Of a stretch of 6,652 nucleotides of DNA, positions 6,170 through 6,652 are shown in pieces. A model generated the notes under the pieces. It searched no databases. It was not told the DNA's origin and was given only the letters and a program-made list of their open reading frames with translations. Position 1 is the first letter of the stretch, and each line of letters begins with the position of its first letter. The stretch is from Candidatus Woesearchaeota archaeon (GTDB taxonomy: Archaea; Nanoarchaeota; Nanoarchaeia; UBA10117; ARS21). The stretch is taken from NCBI GenBank assembly GCA_002686215.1, contig NZAU01000103.1:12546-19197 (forward strand), written 5' to 3'. The position numbers and the translations under genes are program-made.

Positions 6170-6652
6170 ATCTATCCTAAAAAATGAACTCTATATGGGT
6201 TACATTTTCGGTATCATGATCTTGGGTGGTTTCATCCGTGATTACCGTGCATTAGAAGATGTATATTCTCTTGCTAAAAAATATATCAAGGATGCTCGTG
6301 TTCTTGTTATCCTCACCTCATTGTTAGGTGGTATTCTTCCCATCCCTGGACGTGTGGCACTATCTGCACCTCTGCTGGATGCAATCGCACCCGCTGATAA
6401 AGAGAAACGATCTGCATTTGGTGTGATTGATTATCTGTCAGTGCATCATTATTATTGGTGGAGTCCACTTGAAAAGACTGTAGTTCTGCCGATGGCAGTG
6501 ATGGGTGTGTCATATTCTACATTCCTTGGATATACTGCTATCCCACTGATTATCACCCTTGCATATACTTGGTGGTATATCTTTTCTCGTGTTCCTGCTG
6601 CATCAGTCGTACCTAATCTTGAATATGTTCGAGACTTTAATTGGCGTCGTGC
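6162..6652 (+). CDS. DUF401-like integral membrane protein (permease-like), 3'-partial
   Basis: An open frame of 163 codons running off the right edge; its ATG overlaps the oxygenase stop by 8 bases. Hydrophobic segments fall at about residues 10-25 (YMGYIFGIMILGGFI), 46-77 (VLVILTSLLGGILPIPGRV..) and 106-141 (VVLPMAVMG...LIITLAYTWWYIF), so it is a membrane protein. The sequence GGILPIPGRVALSAPLLD (57-73), followed by IDYLSVHHYYWWSPLEKTVVLP (about 89-110), resembles the 'GLLP.PGGA..SAP' and 'NYWFRH.WE..WPLYPG' motifs of DUF401 proteins, relatives of ion-transporter-superfamily permeases. The glycine pair of that motif is GR here, a difference at a key site. The match is from memory of motifs, so the family is tentative; the membrane nature is firm. 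The transported substrate, if any, is unknown. Confidence 0.75.
   Translation, partial: MFESILKNELYMGYIFGIMILGGFIRDYRALEDVYSLAKKYIKDARVLVILTSLLGGILPIPGRVALSAPLLDAIAPADKEKRSAFGVIDYLSVHHYYWWSPLEKTVVLPMAVMGVSYSTFLGYTAIPLIITLAYTWWYIFSRVPAASVVPNLEYVRDFNWRR

Overview
The window looks like part of a tailed-phage genome. The best guess is a marine T4-like cyanophage or a close relative, or a metagenomic contig from one. Every gene is on the + strand. Genes abut or overlap almost throughout, and the only clear gap is 28 bases. Two adjacent proteins have phage tail-fibre architecture, and a T4-like late promoter sequence (GATAAATA) sits before the second. No tRNA, rRNA, integrase, transposon or CRISPR array is visible. 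The host assignment is inference from gene style and moderate, AT-leaning composition.

Structural part (1-4018). Two fibre or adhesin-like genes come first. Both carry the same short 'PVGTT..RP..PV.GM.R.N' module and a Gly/Ala-rich linker, but their C-terminal heads differ: a LamG/jelly-roll-like head in the first and a Gly/Asn-rich, kelch-like repeat head in the second. The first gene is cut by the left edge of the window. Next are an unrecognised protein of 251 residues, with a helical segment like those in phage tail-associated proteins, and a coiled-coil protein of about 293 residues. A strong hairpin followed by four T's (4027-4051) lies just after this second protein's stop codon and looks like the end of the structural transcript.

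Accessory or metabolic part (3954-6652). The next gene begins 65 bases inside the previous one, so the terminator-like hairpin lies within its coding sequence. It encodes a 573-residue two-domain protein: a cysteine-rich, U32-peptidase-like barrel fused to a class I SAM-dependent methyltransferase related to the TylF/caffeoyl-CoA O-methyltransferase group. It shares an ATGA stop/start overlap with a compact 2-oxoglutarate/Fe(II) dioxygenase that keeps all the usual metal and co-substrate residues. That gene overlaps by 8 bases the start of a membrane protein whose motifs resemble DUF401 permease-like proteins; it runs off the right edge.

The most interesting feature is this coupled cassette. 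U32-family enzymes can be iron-sulfur hydroxylases (UbiU/UbiV, RlhA, TrhP), and bacteria pair U32 hydroxylation with O-methylation in tRNA wobble-uridine modification (YrrN/YrrO with YrrM/TrmR in Bacillus). A phage polypeptide joining both activities, coupled to a second hydroxylase and a membrane protein, suggests an undescribed tailoring pathway. Its substrate (RNA, glycan, protein or small molecule) cannot be read from the sequence.
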